A stretch of 41,734 nt of DNA from Pyropia haitanensis. Its lineage: Eukaryota; Rhodophyta; Bangiophyceae; Bangiales; Bangiaceae. Positions within the stretch are counted from its first letter, which is position 1. Each line of letters starts with the position of its first letter. Location: the NCBI GenBank assembly GCA_008729055.1, contig SDUX01000074.1, forward strand, positions 1 to 41,734, written 5' to 3'. This document shows positions 22,782-33,953 of this stretch, piece by piece. The position numbers were made by a program, and so were the translations under genes. The notes beneath the pieces were generated by a model, which saw only the letters and a program-made list of their open reading frames with translations, made no database searches and had not been told where the DNA came from.

Positions 22782-24307
22782 CGCCGCAGAGGTGCCGCCG
22801 AGCGCAGAGGCCGCTTGGTTGTCCCCTCCCCCCCGCCCACCACCACGAGCCGCGGGCGGCGCATCTCCCCGCGCACTGGACGGATCGGCCCCGCCTCCCT
22901 CCTCCGCGTCGCGACCGCCTCCCGCATCGCCCCCTTCCGCCCGAGGGGCAGCGGCAGCGGGAGCCCGCTGGGCGTCGCGGTCCGCCTCCCCTGGCGTCGC
23001 CGCAGGCGGGGGGCCCGGAGAATCGGCGCCACCTCCCTCCTCCGCCTCTCCACCGCCGCCCGCCTCGCCCCCTCCCGCCGGTGGTTGAGCGCGGCGGGAG
23101 CCCGCTGGGCGTCGCGGTCCGCCTCCCCTGGCGTCGCCGCAGGCGGGGGGCCCGGAGAATCGGCGCCACCTCCCTCCTCCGCCTCTCCACCACCGCCCGC
23201 CTCGCCCCCTCCCGCCGGTGGTTGAGCGACGGCGGGAGCCCGCTGGGCGTCGCGGTCCGCCTCCCCTGGCGTCGCCGCAGGCGGGGGGCCCGGAGAATCG
23301 GCGCCACCTCCCTCCTCCGCCTCTCCACCACCGCCCGCCTCGCCCCCTCCCGCCGGTGGTTGAGCGACGGCGGGAGCCCGCTGGGCGTCGCGGTCCGCCT
23401 CCCCTGGCGTCGCCGCAGGCGGGGGGCCCGGAGGATTGGGGCCACCTCCCTCCTCCGCCTCTCCACCGCCGCCCGCCTCGCCCCCTCCCGCCGGTGGTTG
23501 AGCGGCGGCGGGAGCCCGCTGGGCGTCGCGGTCCGCCTCACCTGGCGTCGCGGCAGCCGGGGAGGCCGGAGGGTCGCCGCCACCTCCCTCCTCCGCCTCT
23601 CCACCGCCGCCCGCTCGCCCCCTCCCACCAGAGGTTCAGCGGCAGCAGGAGCCCGCTGGGCGTCCCGATCCGCGTTCGCGGCGGGCGCGTCGGCCGGAGC
23701 GGCGGGCGGAACGGCGCCGCCTGGCGCGACCGCCGCTCGACGGCCGACAGCGTCGCCCACTTCGCCGGCCAGTGGGCCATCGGAAGCCGCTGGGCGTTGC
23801 GCCCCAGGAGCCGAGGGCGGCCGCGGCGCCGCCTCCGGACCCCCGGGCGCTGCAGGCGGGCCAGCGCCACGAGTCTGGTCGCCGCCCGACGCGTCTCGCT
23901 CGCGGGCTGCGCCCCCAGAGGCAGCCGCAGCCGCCGCCGCAGACGCCGGTTGCTGCGGCGCAGGGGTTGTAGGCGGCGCTTGCGTGCGCCCGCCGTCTTC
24001 ATTGCGATTGGCGCCGCCTGCGTCCGCCTCCTCCTCCTCCTCCTCCCCCCGAGGCCCCCCAGAATCCCCTCCCCGCTCAGGAACGGCAGGAGGACCGCCT
24101 GCAGAAGCCGCCGGTTGAGGACGTCCAGGCGCACTCCGCGGCGGAGGGGGGGGAAGCAACACCGGGGACGCCCGCAGAGGAGACCGCCGATGGGCGTCTG
24201 CCGTGCCCGCCGAAACCCGCGATCGACTGGAGCCGCCGTCGCCGCCGCCGCCGCCGCCGCCGCGGCCGGGGCGGGCCGTAGCAGGTGGGGCCAGCGCGGC
24301 ATCACCC

Positions 24308-24340
<33 letters not shown>

Positions 24341-27300
24341 GGCGGGCGCGCGGGAGGGCGCTCCTCACCACGCGCACCAGGTGGCGCCCCAGCAGGCGCC
24401 GCCGCCGCCGCCCCCGCAGCAGCGCCCGAGCCTTGGGCGGAACTTGCTGCAGCGGGGGCTCGGCGAGGAACGGGCGGGAGGTTACCTCGACCTGCCCGTC
24501 CCCTGTCTGCGCGACCACCGCGATCAGCTTGGCTGTCACGCGGACGCGGAGGCCATTCGGGGTCGATCATGTCGTTGACCTTGACCTTCCACGACGGAAA
24601 GTGCTGCTGATAAAAAGGAAGACTCGCAACAGCCCTTTCCTTGCCTTTGGCGCCCTTGCCCTTGGAGCTGTCCAGCTGGTCTTGCCACTGGTAGTGGGTG
24701 ACAAACAGGTTGGACAGCTCCGCCTGGAGGGAGACAGACTGGCCGAGGCGGGTCATGTCAAACAGGTCCAACGGCTTGGTCCGGGTGGTGACGACCGGCC
24801 TCCACCGCTGACGCCCCCCCGCCCCGCCTGCCCGCTGCGCAGCCGCGGCACCACCCGCGCTGCCCGCTTCGGCGTCGTCACCCGACGCGGGACCGCCCGC
24901 GTTGGCCCGCAACCTCAGCTGCTGGTACGCGATGACGCTCTCCACGACGTGCGCGACAAAGGCGGCCACGCAGGTGAAGAAGGTGCCGTCGCGGCCCTTG
25001 ATGAGCCGCCTCTTGGCGCCCTTGGGATCGGGGACGGCCGTCCACGCCCACGCGATTTGAAGGAGCAGGTACCGCGCGTCGTCACGGAGGGGCTCGCGGA
25101 TCTGCTCCAACGAGAGCAGCGCCCGAGACGAGAGCGACTCAAACGTCAGCGCGTGCTGCAGCGGCGAGCCAGCGGCCGCCGCGTTGGCCATCTGCGACAA
25201 ACAGTGCGCAATGTAGGCCACAGACGACGGCTGGTGGAGGGCGAGCAAGCCCAAGTTGAGCGCCCGTCGCAGCGAGTCATCGCCGAGCGCCTTGCCAGAC
25301 TGGTTGGTCACAACGACGCCGCGGGACTTGGCGTAGGCGACAAGGTCGACAATCTTGGTGACGCCGTGGCGAAGCCTCTGGTCGGCAGGCACCTCCTGGT
25401 CGCGGGTGTAGACAAAGCTCATGGCCCACTGGAGGTGGTCCGCCTGCGTCATGGGCTTGGTCGGGACAAGGATGTCGTTGGCGGCGTAACCCAGCGCCAA
25501 CACCTCCGAGCCCGTCAGGAACCGATGATCACGACGACTGACGACGGCAAAGTACTCGCGGTCGTTGGAGTTGGCGTGGCGCTCCTTGCGGAGCTCCAGC
25601 AGCCCACCAAAGCGATGGGAGCCGTCCACCAAGACGTACGCCTCCTTGTCGGTAGGCTTCCTCCAGTCCCTTGTGACGCGGATGGAGCCGGACGCCCACT
25701 GGTACGACGAGTCGCGAAATACCTTGAGGTAGTTTTGCACCACCGACGGCTGCGTCATACGGACAGTCCGGTCCAACAGTCGAACCTTGTCCAACGCCAC
25801 CAACTTTTGCTTGGTCACGTACCCGTCCGACAGCGACAACCGAGGAGGGGGCGCGCGTCGCTCACGCCGCTCGCTGGAAGGACGCCGACGACGCCGCTCA
25901 GGCTGCTCCTCGTCGTCGTCGTCGTCCTCCGCATCCTTGTCCCGCCGTGCGTCGCCAGAGGCGGCAGGCCGGTTGGCGGCGGTGTCGTCCTCGTCGTCTG
26001 CAGGTGCGTCCTCATGTCGACTGCCGCCACCGCCTTGTCCGCCGCCACTCGCCTCGCCTGCTGCTGCAGCTGCATCCTTGGACGTGTTCTTTTCAGCCTC
26101 CTCAGCATCAGCAGAACCGCTCCGTGCACTGCCCGATGGCGCGCTGCTGCTGGGACTGGGAGACGCATACCTTGGGCGCTGCTCAGCGGGTCCAGGGGGA
26201 ACGGCCGCCAGAGCCACAATCTCTTCGAGTGGCGCTCCGCGGCTAGGCGCAGCAGGGTCGACTGCTGCCCGAACGTTCAATCGGTCGTACAGCGCCACCT
26301 GCGCAAGGCCCGAAGCAAGACGACTGGGAGGGACGTCAGCCGGCGGCCGCGGCGGTGCGGGTCCCTCGCCGCCAGGCGTCACGACCACAGCGGCGCCGCC
26401 GCCGCCTTGTGCGCCACCGACTGCAGCCGAGTCTGCCACTGGCGGCGGCGGCGGCGGCACCGCTGCCGCCGGGCTGTCACCCCCTGCGTTGCCGGCGCCC
26501 GCCTCAGTGCGAGCAGCAGCACTACCAGGACCGTCGTCGTCCTTCTCGGGGGAAGAAGACATCAAGTCGCTGTAGGCTTCCTTGGCGGGAATGGGGAAGA
26601 CCCGTGAGACCCGCTGTTGGGCGTCGCCAGCCCGACTCGAGGAAGCACCGCCGCGGTCCGCACCACCAACGTTGACAGCGTCAGCGCCAGGCGCAGGCGG
26701 CACGTCGGCGGCTGACGTGCCGGCATCAGCGGGTCCACCTTGCCGCCCAGTGGCCGGGGCGCCTTCCTCCGCGCCCGCACCGAGATCACCCCCACGCCCC
26801 GTTCCACGCATGGGTCGGCCTTGAGCTGCTGGCGGCGACTCGACGCCACGGCTGCCACGGCTGCCTGCGCGTGCACCCCTTCCGTACACTAGGTTGTGGA
26901 AGACGAGCGGCAAAGGAGGCAAGAATCCAGACGTCGCAGAGCCGCCACCGACCGTTGGGCTGCCACCACCACCACCACCCCCAGCGATACTGCTGGAGGC
27001 CGCGGCGCCACCCGGCAAAGACCTTGGCCGTGGCGGCAGCAGCAACGTCGGGCGACCCGCAGGACGCCCACGAGCTGATGGCCCCTCGAGCGAGCCCCCA
27101 GAAGGTGCGGCGGGGGGCGGTGCGGCCAGCGCAGGCGCAGCTGCAGGCGACGGAGAACGGTCGACCGGGGGAGAAGAGGGGCGGGAAGCGCCTGGGCCAC
27201 ACGCTGACCCCGTCGGTGGGACGCCAGGAGCCGCGCCAACGCCAGGTCCGCCGCCACGCCGACCACCACCTGCGCCGTCGTCGCCCGCAGAGCGCCCGGC

Positions 27301-28673
27301 GTCCCGGTCGACGACTGGGCCGGGAACCTCACCAGCACCACCGTCCCGGCGCACGTCCCCTCCCGCGGCGCCGCTGGCGGCCGGGCCCGCGACGGCGGCG
27401 GCGCCAGCAGCCACAGCGGATGCGCCGTCGTCCCCCAAGGGACGCCGGGACTCTTGGCCCCCCCGGGCAGCATCCCCAGAGACCCCACTGGGCGGCTCCA
27501 CCGCCGCCGCCCGAGACTCAACCGCCGGTGACCCCGCAGGGTTGACTCGGTCGGGAGTGGGCGCGGGCTCCCCGTCCGGGCGGCGCACCCCACCAGCCAC
27601 GGCGGCGCCCGCGGCCGGGCCCGCGCCCGCCGCGCCAGCAGGCACAGGGGATGACCCGCCATCACGCGGGGAGCGGCCACGACCATGGCTCCCCCGAGAG
27701 GCACCTCCCGCGGCCCCCCTGGGAGAGGCGGGCTCCTCAGGACGGCCGGCCGCGCCACCGTCCAGCGGGGCGCCCTCAGAGCCGAGGCTCCCCGCAGCCG
27801 CACCCCCAGGGGCCCCACGGGGCGCGGCCGCCGACCCGGAACCGCCAGCCGGGGACCGCGCCGGGCTCCCTCGGCGGGAAGTCGGACGAGAACCCCCCTC
27901 CCGGCGACCGTCACGCCCCAGTGCCGCCGCCGCGGCCACACTTGGCAAAGCCGCCCCCCCAGAACCGCCGACTGCGCCGCCGTCCCGCGGGGTGCGCCGG
28001 GGAGCAGGGCTCCCCCGCGACGAGCCCCCCAAAGCCCCACTGGGCGACGCGGCCGCCCCCGAGTCGCCATCAGGGGTCCGAGCCCGGCGATCACGGCGGG
28101 GGGGGGAACCGCCACGCCCCTCTGAGCGATCCGACCCCCCGCCGGCGTCCCCGCCGGTGGCCGCGCCCGCGCCAGACCCACCGCCAGACGGGGAAGAAGC
28201 GCCGCCGTCACGGGACTGGCGGCGGGCACCGTCCGCTCGGCGGGATGTCGACAGAGAAGCGCGACCCGCACCACCGGCCCCAGACGGCGAGGCGACGCCC
28301 GCCGACGGCGAAACGGCGCGATCGCCGGCCCCGCGCGGTCGACCGGTACCGCGAAGCCCGGTCCCACGCCCACGACGACGACCGACAGCGTCCGCCGCAC
28401 GAAGCGCCGCACCAGACCCGCCAGACGCGCCACCGCCGACGTCAGAGCGACCCGCAACGCTGCGAAGGCCTCGACGACGGCCCGAACGCCACGGTCCGCG
28501 TCGGCACGCGAAGAAGACGCCCCACGACGACGACGATCTTCCCCACGTCCCCCCCCCTCACCACGCTCCCCAGAACTCTCCCGGCCACTCCCATCGTCGC
28601 CACGACGGTCAGCCTCCGCCCTCCCACGCTGCGCACCCCGCCCGCGAGCAGGGGAACGGTCAGAACGAGCCAT
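22660..28673 (-). CDS. ParB-like half of ParB-dioxygenase fusion, right copy (single-base frame breaks)
   Basis: The start is the ATG at 28673 (MARSDRS), matching MARSPRK in the left copy. About 900 residues of Gly/Ala/Pro/Ser-rich sequence precede the ParB/sulfiredoxin-like domain: LVALDKVRLLD, QNYLKVFRDSSYQWASG and the signature VDGSHR at about 25611-25632 (about residue 1014), then a helical region with LNLGLLALHQPSS, LLLQIAWAW and FPSWKVKVNDMIDPEW. One base is missing somewhere near 28.4-28.5 kb; the frame that begins at 28673 and the ParB frame differ by exactly one. Two more losses, near 23607 and 23091, lie in the 138-bp repeats and join this half to the dioxygenase frame. The whole gene would encode about 2,716 residues. 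ParB-type domains bind DNA or CTP in bacteria and phages; here a DNA-targeting role is inferred. Confidence 0.68.
22961..23660. repeat. Five tandem 138-bp (46-residue) repeats inside the ParB-dioxygenase gene
   Basis: The segment GAGCCCGCTGGGCGT starts at 22961, 23098, 23236, 23374, 23512 and 23649 (last copy slightly changed), giving spacings of 137, 138, 138, 138 and 137 bp. The 138-bp copies keep frame and encode an acidic/glycine-rich unit containing ADRDAQRAP and PPAGGGEA. The two 137-bp copies each lack one base (near 23091 and near 23607), and these are exactly the places where the frame changes between the ParB and dioxygenase parts. Confidence 0.88.
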
Positions 28674-28892
28674 CACGACGAGATGACCAAACACACCACA
28701 AAAAAACCACTCTACCGGCCCTCACGCACGCTCACAGCCTCCCCGCCGCGCGGGGAGGCGGACAGAGGGTGCACAGGGGTCAGCCCAACAGTTCCACGTA
28801 GATAGGGGGGGGTGGGGAGCAAGAGGAAGCGAGGGATCAAAGAAAAACCGCGTGGGAAAGGGGTGGACGTCGACACGGAGGAAGACGGCCCG

Positions 28893-28902
28893 TAAATTAA
28901 AT
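28893..28902 (-). promoter_or_regulatory. TATA-like AT box of the right ParB-dioxygenase gene
   Basis: The minus strand reads ATTTAATTTA in a GC-rich surround, 220 bp upstream of the ATG at 28673. The left copy has TATAAATA at 221 bp, so position supports it more than sequence does. Confidence 0.4.
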
Positions 28903-29062
28903 GGTCACGATGCTGACACTCTTCAAGGGTGCACCTGGGCACTCGCGCGGGACCACTTTTCAAGTCTGCAATCGTGACCAGCGGAGGGAGTCGTGGACAG
29001 GGAGTTGGAGAAACAACTTCTCAGCTCGTGCAATGGAAGATGATTGGCCGAGATCGTCTGGC

Positions 29063-29462
29063 CAGGTCCGTAGTACTACGGAAGCGCGGATACCAACACG
29101 TGTTGGTCCGCACTGAGTCCGACACGTGGGGTGGGGCCATCGAATACACGTGTGGCCACGTGGCCCAATCGGGGACTCTGGCCCCCCGCTTCCGTAGTAC
29201 TACGGAATCCGTCGGATCACACTCGCTTCCGTAGTACTACGGAAGCGCCCGGGTCAACACGTGTCGATCCGCACACATTTTGACACGTGGGGTGGGGCCA
29301 TCCAATACACGTGTTGACACGTGAGCCAATGGAAGACACTGGGCCCCCGCTTCCGTAGTACTACGGAATCCGTCGGATCACACTCGCTTCCGTAGTACTA
29401 CGGAAGCGCCCGGGTCAACACGTGTCGATCCGCACACAGTCCGACACGTGGGACGGGGCCCC
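29063..29462. repeat. 161-bp tandem units with paired palindromes and CACGTG boxes
   Basis: Palindrome cores start at 29068, 29192, 29229, 29353 and 29390, so spacing alternates 124, 37, 124, 37 bp and the unit is 161 bp. Two palindromes (29224-29247 and 29385-29408) are perfect over 24 bp. Each long spacer holds several ACACGTGT/ACACGTGG sequences (E-box/G-box type hexamer CACGTG) and the phrase GTGGGGTGGGGCCAT. The array lies 170 bp beyond the TATA-like box of the ParB-dioxygenase gene, where upstream regulatory sequence would be expected. Confidence 0.9.
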
Positions 29463-30170
29463 TCGTGGCCGTCGCACTCTGGAGTAGGCCAAGCCTACTA
29501 CAGTACTGTGTGCAACACCGCAGACGCGCCCGCGTCTGTTTTGGTCAAGTGAGTGTGCGTGCGTCCACACGGCGGTGCGCGCAGCCCCAGAGAGGTGGCG
29601 CATCCCAGACCAATGCCTGACAATGAGGAAAGAAACGGAAGAAGAATAAAAATGCCGCCTGTGATGGCTTGTAGCTGGCCAACAAGGCGGGGACGTGCCT
29701 CATGGCCGTCGCAATCTGCAGACGCGGCGTCCGTCATGGCAGTCGCACTCTGGAGAGAGCTCAGCGTTTGAGGACTATGTGCAACACCGTAGAGGCGGCG
29801 TTCCTCATGGCCGTCGCACTCTGGAGTGAGCCCAGCGTACAACGACTATGTGCAACACCGCCGAGGCGGCGTTCCTCAAAGCAGTCGCACTCTGGACGGA
29901 GCCAAGCGGGTGAGGACTATGTGCAACACTGCAGACGAGGTGTCCCTCTTGGCCGTCCCCCTCTGCAAGGAGCCAAGCGTAAAAGGACTATGTGCAACAC
30001 CGCAGAGGCGGCGTCCCTTATGGCTGTTCCCCTCTGCGAGCAGCCAAGCGTATGAGGACTATGTGCAACACCAGAGACGCGGCGTTCCTCATGGACGTCG
30101 CACTCTGCAAGATCCCAAGCGTATTTGGACTATGTGCAATACCGCAGATGCGCCCGCATCTTTTGGTCAA
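29463..30170. repeat. 71-bp tandem repeat array
   Basis: The phrase GGACTATGTGCAACACC (or a one-base variant) begins at about 29772, 29843, 29914, 29985, 30056 and 30127, an exact 71-bp period over six copies. Each unit also carries a GCGGCGT-CCTCATGGCCGTCGCACTCTG-like half and ends in CCAAGCGT. Degenerate half-units extend left to about 29465. The right end (GCGCCCGCATCTTTTGGTCAAGTGAG) nearly repeats the sequence at about 29523-29553, so array edges share a terminal motif. The 71-bp units permit short ORFs on both strands, but frames do not persist, and no tRNA-like arms are present. Confidence 0.88.
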
Positions 30171-30210
30171 GTGAGGGCTCGACCACACATGCCGTCAGGC
30201 CCATGTGGAT

Positions 30211-30226
30211 TCCGTAGTACTACGGA
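30211..30226. repeat. Isolated palindrome TCCGTAGTACTACGGA
   Basis: A perfect 16-bp palindrome with the same core as the arrays at 19.1-20.5 kb and 29.1-29.4 kb, standing alone just right of the 71-bp array. Confidence 0.85.
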
Positions 30227-30350
30227 CCGGTCGAGTGATACACGTGTGCCAGACAACCGAAACCGGCAGATCCACGTGGATCTCAATTACAAATTGGAGG
30301 ACAGCATCCCGTACTTGAATGTCGCTTGTAGATGGTAATTGTTTCCACCG

Positions 30351-30370
30351 GTTCCGTAGTACTACGGAAC
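30351..30370. repeat. Isolated 20-bp palindrome with GTTCC...GGAAC arms
   Basis: The core CCGTAGTACTACGG is extended to 20 bp by GTT/AAC. It lies about 125 bp from the previous site, close to the long spacing (124 bp) of the 161-bp units. Confidence 0.85.
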
Positions 30371-31630
30371 TGGACCCTGGTAGAATGTCCCACAGAGGGT
30401 CACGCTGTCCTTGTCAGATATCCCGCAGCACAAACCAGTCGTGGTCCCGAGGTGCAAACGATGCCAACCTGAGCGTTCCACTGGCCCTTGGTGCCACGCC
30501 CGAGGTTCTCGTTGCAGCCTGTGTAGCAGACGCGCTCGAGGCGATTGGAGTCGGCACACGCCCTTGTCTTGCAACGCGGGGCGGGAACGGTGGCGAGACG
30601 CGTGTGCATCGAGGCCGGTCCCTTGTGATACGAATACGAAAACTGGCCCGCGACAGGGGGATGGGGGAGGGGGGGGGGCGGGGGGGAGGGAGGGGGGAGG
30701 AGGGGCACCCTTTGCATGCTCCCACGGCATGGATGATCTGCCCGATTGTGTCTCCACCCCGCCCCGCCGCCCCCACGTGATGGGATTCTTTTGCGACCAG
30801 ATGTGATTACGATTGAAATTCAGACACGATAAACGTCGGATGATCGTCCATCAAGATCTCGATGACGTGATTCACATTTCATTGTCGATGATTTGCGAAA
30901 TCGATTGACAAATCACGCTCATCAACCCGATTTTTCGATTTCACCGTTCCAAATGCGGGACTCGTTAATGACCATGCCACACTCTTGCCCGTGCTACACA
31001 ACCGCCCTTTGACTCTCCCTCGCCCGTGCCACAACCGCGCTTGATGCTCCTGCACCATCCGTGCCGGCACACCTGGCGATCACGCGCCGTTAAAACGGCG
31101 CGTGGCAAAATGAGGCGCCACAACCGAGACAATTTTCGAGCGCGACACCCGTTTGAACACGACGCCTGGCCGTCTGATATTTTCGGTCTAGAGCGAATAC
31201 GCCCTTGGAGTGACACCAGCAGCAGCAGCAGCAGCAGCAGCATCAGCAATGGCACGGGGCAAGTCGTGGTCTGCACGCATGCTTGTAGTGACGCAGTGCA
31301 GGACGGCAGCATGGACACAACGCCCGCCACAGTTTGCAGTCGTGCGAATTCACATGGAAAGTTACGCGCCCGTCTGTCGATTTGTGAATGCATAATCGCG
31401 ATAGACATTTCAGTACTCAAATTTGATGAAATGCGAGACAATGGGCTCGCGCGGAGCCAGTATGTGGGTGAATCTCACCAGAGGGAGAGCCCCTGCGCGC
31501 CTCATCGCATACAAGTGTACAACAAATGCCCTTTTTTTTTGAGTGCGTTGCAAACCCCCCGAAAAATTGTATACGACAGCACAGACAACTACGCCCGGGC
31601 GCCGCGGCGCGGTAACGCACGCACAGAGTA
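30371..31630. other. Intergenic stretch downstream of helicase 2; no gene seen
   Basis: Composition falls from GC-rich to nearly even around 30.8-31.0 kb. It holds a G-run patch (about 30660-30712) and a CAG run of about eight units (31217-31241). ORFs here overlap on both strands, are short and have no recognisable motif. The 3' end of helicase 2 lies immediately right. Confidence 0.5.
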
Positions 31631-33900
31631 TTAAAAGGAGAGTCCAAACGCGCGCGCCAAGATGGGGGCAAACAGCACCACATTCGGCAAGCGAGTGCCG
31701 CCGCTCAGCCATTTCGCCACCTTGTCAACAGCCGACGGTCGGTCCGCGGGTCCCCAGTCGAGCAATCGACGTGGGATGTTGCGCTCACTGACGGCAGACG
31801 CAACAGCCTGGCAACCGTCATGACTGCTGTCAGACTGGGTTGCCCACGTGACCGCACAAGCGTGCGCGAGGGCGGGAGCAAACTCACGCTTGTCAGGGGA
31901 CATGAAGGAACGCGCCATGGCCACCTGCAGCAGCGCCACCTTGATAACAAACACCCACGGGCATCGGGCCGGCCCGAATCGGCCCAGCGGGTGCGAGTCC
32001 AAAGCCATACCGTCAACAGAGCGGATTGTGCGAGGCAGAAAGCACGCATGGCAACGGGTGTCAAAGCCGCCATCCCCGTGTCCACGTCGGTCGCGACTCC
32101 ACGGCGGAGGCTGAGTCTTGCACACTCGGGAAGACACCCCGCATGTGCCGGCCGCCACCGCCGCCGCCGCCGCCGCGGTAGAGGGCGAGCGCTCCACCGC
32201 AGCCGCCGCAGCAACCTGCGGCGACAGAGGTGACGACTTTCCCACGTACTTGTACGAGGACGGCCGCACGCACACCATGCACGTCCGGATAAAGCACGAC
32301 GCCGGACCGTGCCGCTCAGCCGGCTGCGATGTGCGCGACTGGGCGCAGCACCACGCGCACGGCCAGTGTGGGGCCCCATCTGCGTGCGCCCAGACGGCCA
32401 ACGCCGCTCTTGTGCCCCGTTCGAGCGCGTCCGACGTCATTTGGGCGGCGGCGAGCGCTGCCCTGTCAATCCCCTCTGCCGTCGTAACCACACCGGCCGT
32501 TGCCGCCGCCGCCGCCGCGACAGGGTGGTCGTCTTTGTCCTCGTCCACGTCTGTATAGTCGTCGTCGGTTGCGACGTCGTCGCCGGCGGCAACCGGTGGC
32601 GACTGCCGGCGCATCCTCCCAGCGGCTGTCGGAGGCGAAGACAGCTGCGACGACGGCGGCTGCGCCAGTGGCAACGTCAGTTGCGACGGGTCCTCTTCGA
32701 CAGGGAAAGAAAGGGCGGACGGGCAAGGGCGGAGGGGGGGAGTGCGGGCGTTGTGAGGGGGGGAGGGGGGGGTGGCGTGATGATGATGCAGGGGGAGGAG
32801 GAGGAAGGGAGGAGGAGGGGGAGGAGGAGAGGGAGGAGGAGGAGGAGGAGGAGGAGGAGGAGGAAGAGGAGGAGGAGGAGGAGGACGCTCAAAGTTGAGC
32901 CGGTTGATGCCAGGGAAGAGTCGTCTCTGTCGTGATGGTGGCAGTGGAGGTGTCCCTGACGACACACGCGGCATTGTCCCGGCTGGGCGTCCTCGTCGTG
33001 GTTCATCCGCCTCGTCCTCCTCCACCACCTCCTCCTTCTCCTCCTCCTCCTCCCCGGCAGACAGGGACCCATCACTATAGTCAAAGAGTCTGTCGCGCAT
33101 CATCGTTGTCGTCGTCGTCGTCGTCGTCATCCCCGCCGTCCTGCCCAAAGGCGAGTAGGCCGGAGGTCCCACTGCGCCATGACGAGAGGCGCCAGACGAG
33201 TAGGATGTGCGGCGACGAGCCGCCGCACCCCACCCCGGGGGATGAAAGAGGCGACGGCGGCTGCTTCCAAAGCCGTGCGGGTCGTTTTCGTCGTCCTCGT
33301 CTGGTTCATCCCCATCCCGGCGGGGAGGCGGACGAGTTCGCTTGACGCGCACCACGGTCGGACGAGTGGGCGGGTGCGCACAAAAGTCGCAAGGAGCAAA
33401 CTTGCCTTCCTTGCACGACACAAATGTGTCGATGGTGGCGCCATCAAGGAGGGCGTCCAGCCCGTAGCGTCGGCAGCGGTCGCCCGGCAGCTTTGCCCAC
33501 TCGTCAAAGTTTCCCAACGACGACATGGCCGGTACGCGCTCGTGGGTGCGTGCGTCGGCCAAAGACTCGGAATAGTTGACGGGGTTGACCACAACGGCCG
33601 TGCCGACAAGGTCATCCGACCGACAAATGCGGCCAGACGCTTGAGCAAACGACAGCAGGTTGCGGGAACCGAGATGGTAGGACCACCGCATGGACGGAAA
33701 GTCGGTGCCCGTCGATACAGCGGGAGAGCCAACGACAATGACGACGCCCATCCCAGCGTGCAAAGACACGCGGTCAACAATGTCGCTCGCTGCCGTGTCC
33801 TCTGTAAAGTCCCTCAAGCCGGCAAAGCTTCCGCTGCGGCCGCCGCTGCCGCCGCCGCCGCCGCTGCTCCCTGCGGGCGCTTGTCCAGGCCGCATCGGGC

Positions 33901-33953
<53 letters not shown>

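Noticed and set aside
22409..24118. Plus-strand frame of 569 codons with internal repeats
   Set aside because: It is the antisense reading of the 138-bp coding repeats.
23218..26607. Long plus-strand frame of over 1,100 codons opposite the ParB-dioxygenase gene
   Set aside because: It is antisense to conserved ParB sequence, is R/P-rich throughout and has no motif; high GC keeps the opposite strand free of stops.
26894..28801. Plus-strand frame of 635 codons
   Set aside because: Pure low-complexity Pro/Ala/Arg opposite the Gly-rich N-terminus of the ParB-dioxygenase gene; it lacks any domain.
29772..30150. Tandem tRNA genes, suggested by the 71-bp length
   Set aside because: No GGTTCGANNCC box and no foldable acceptor, D or T arms.
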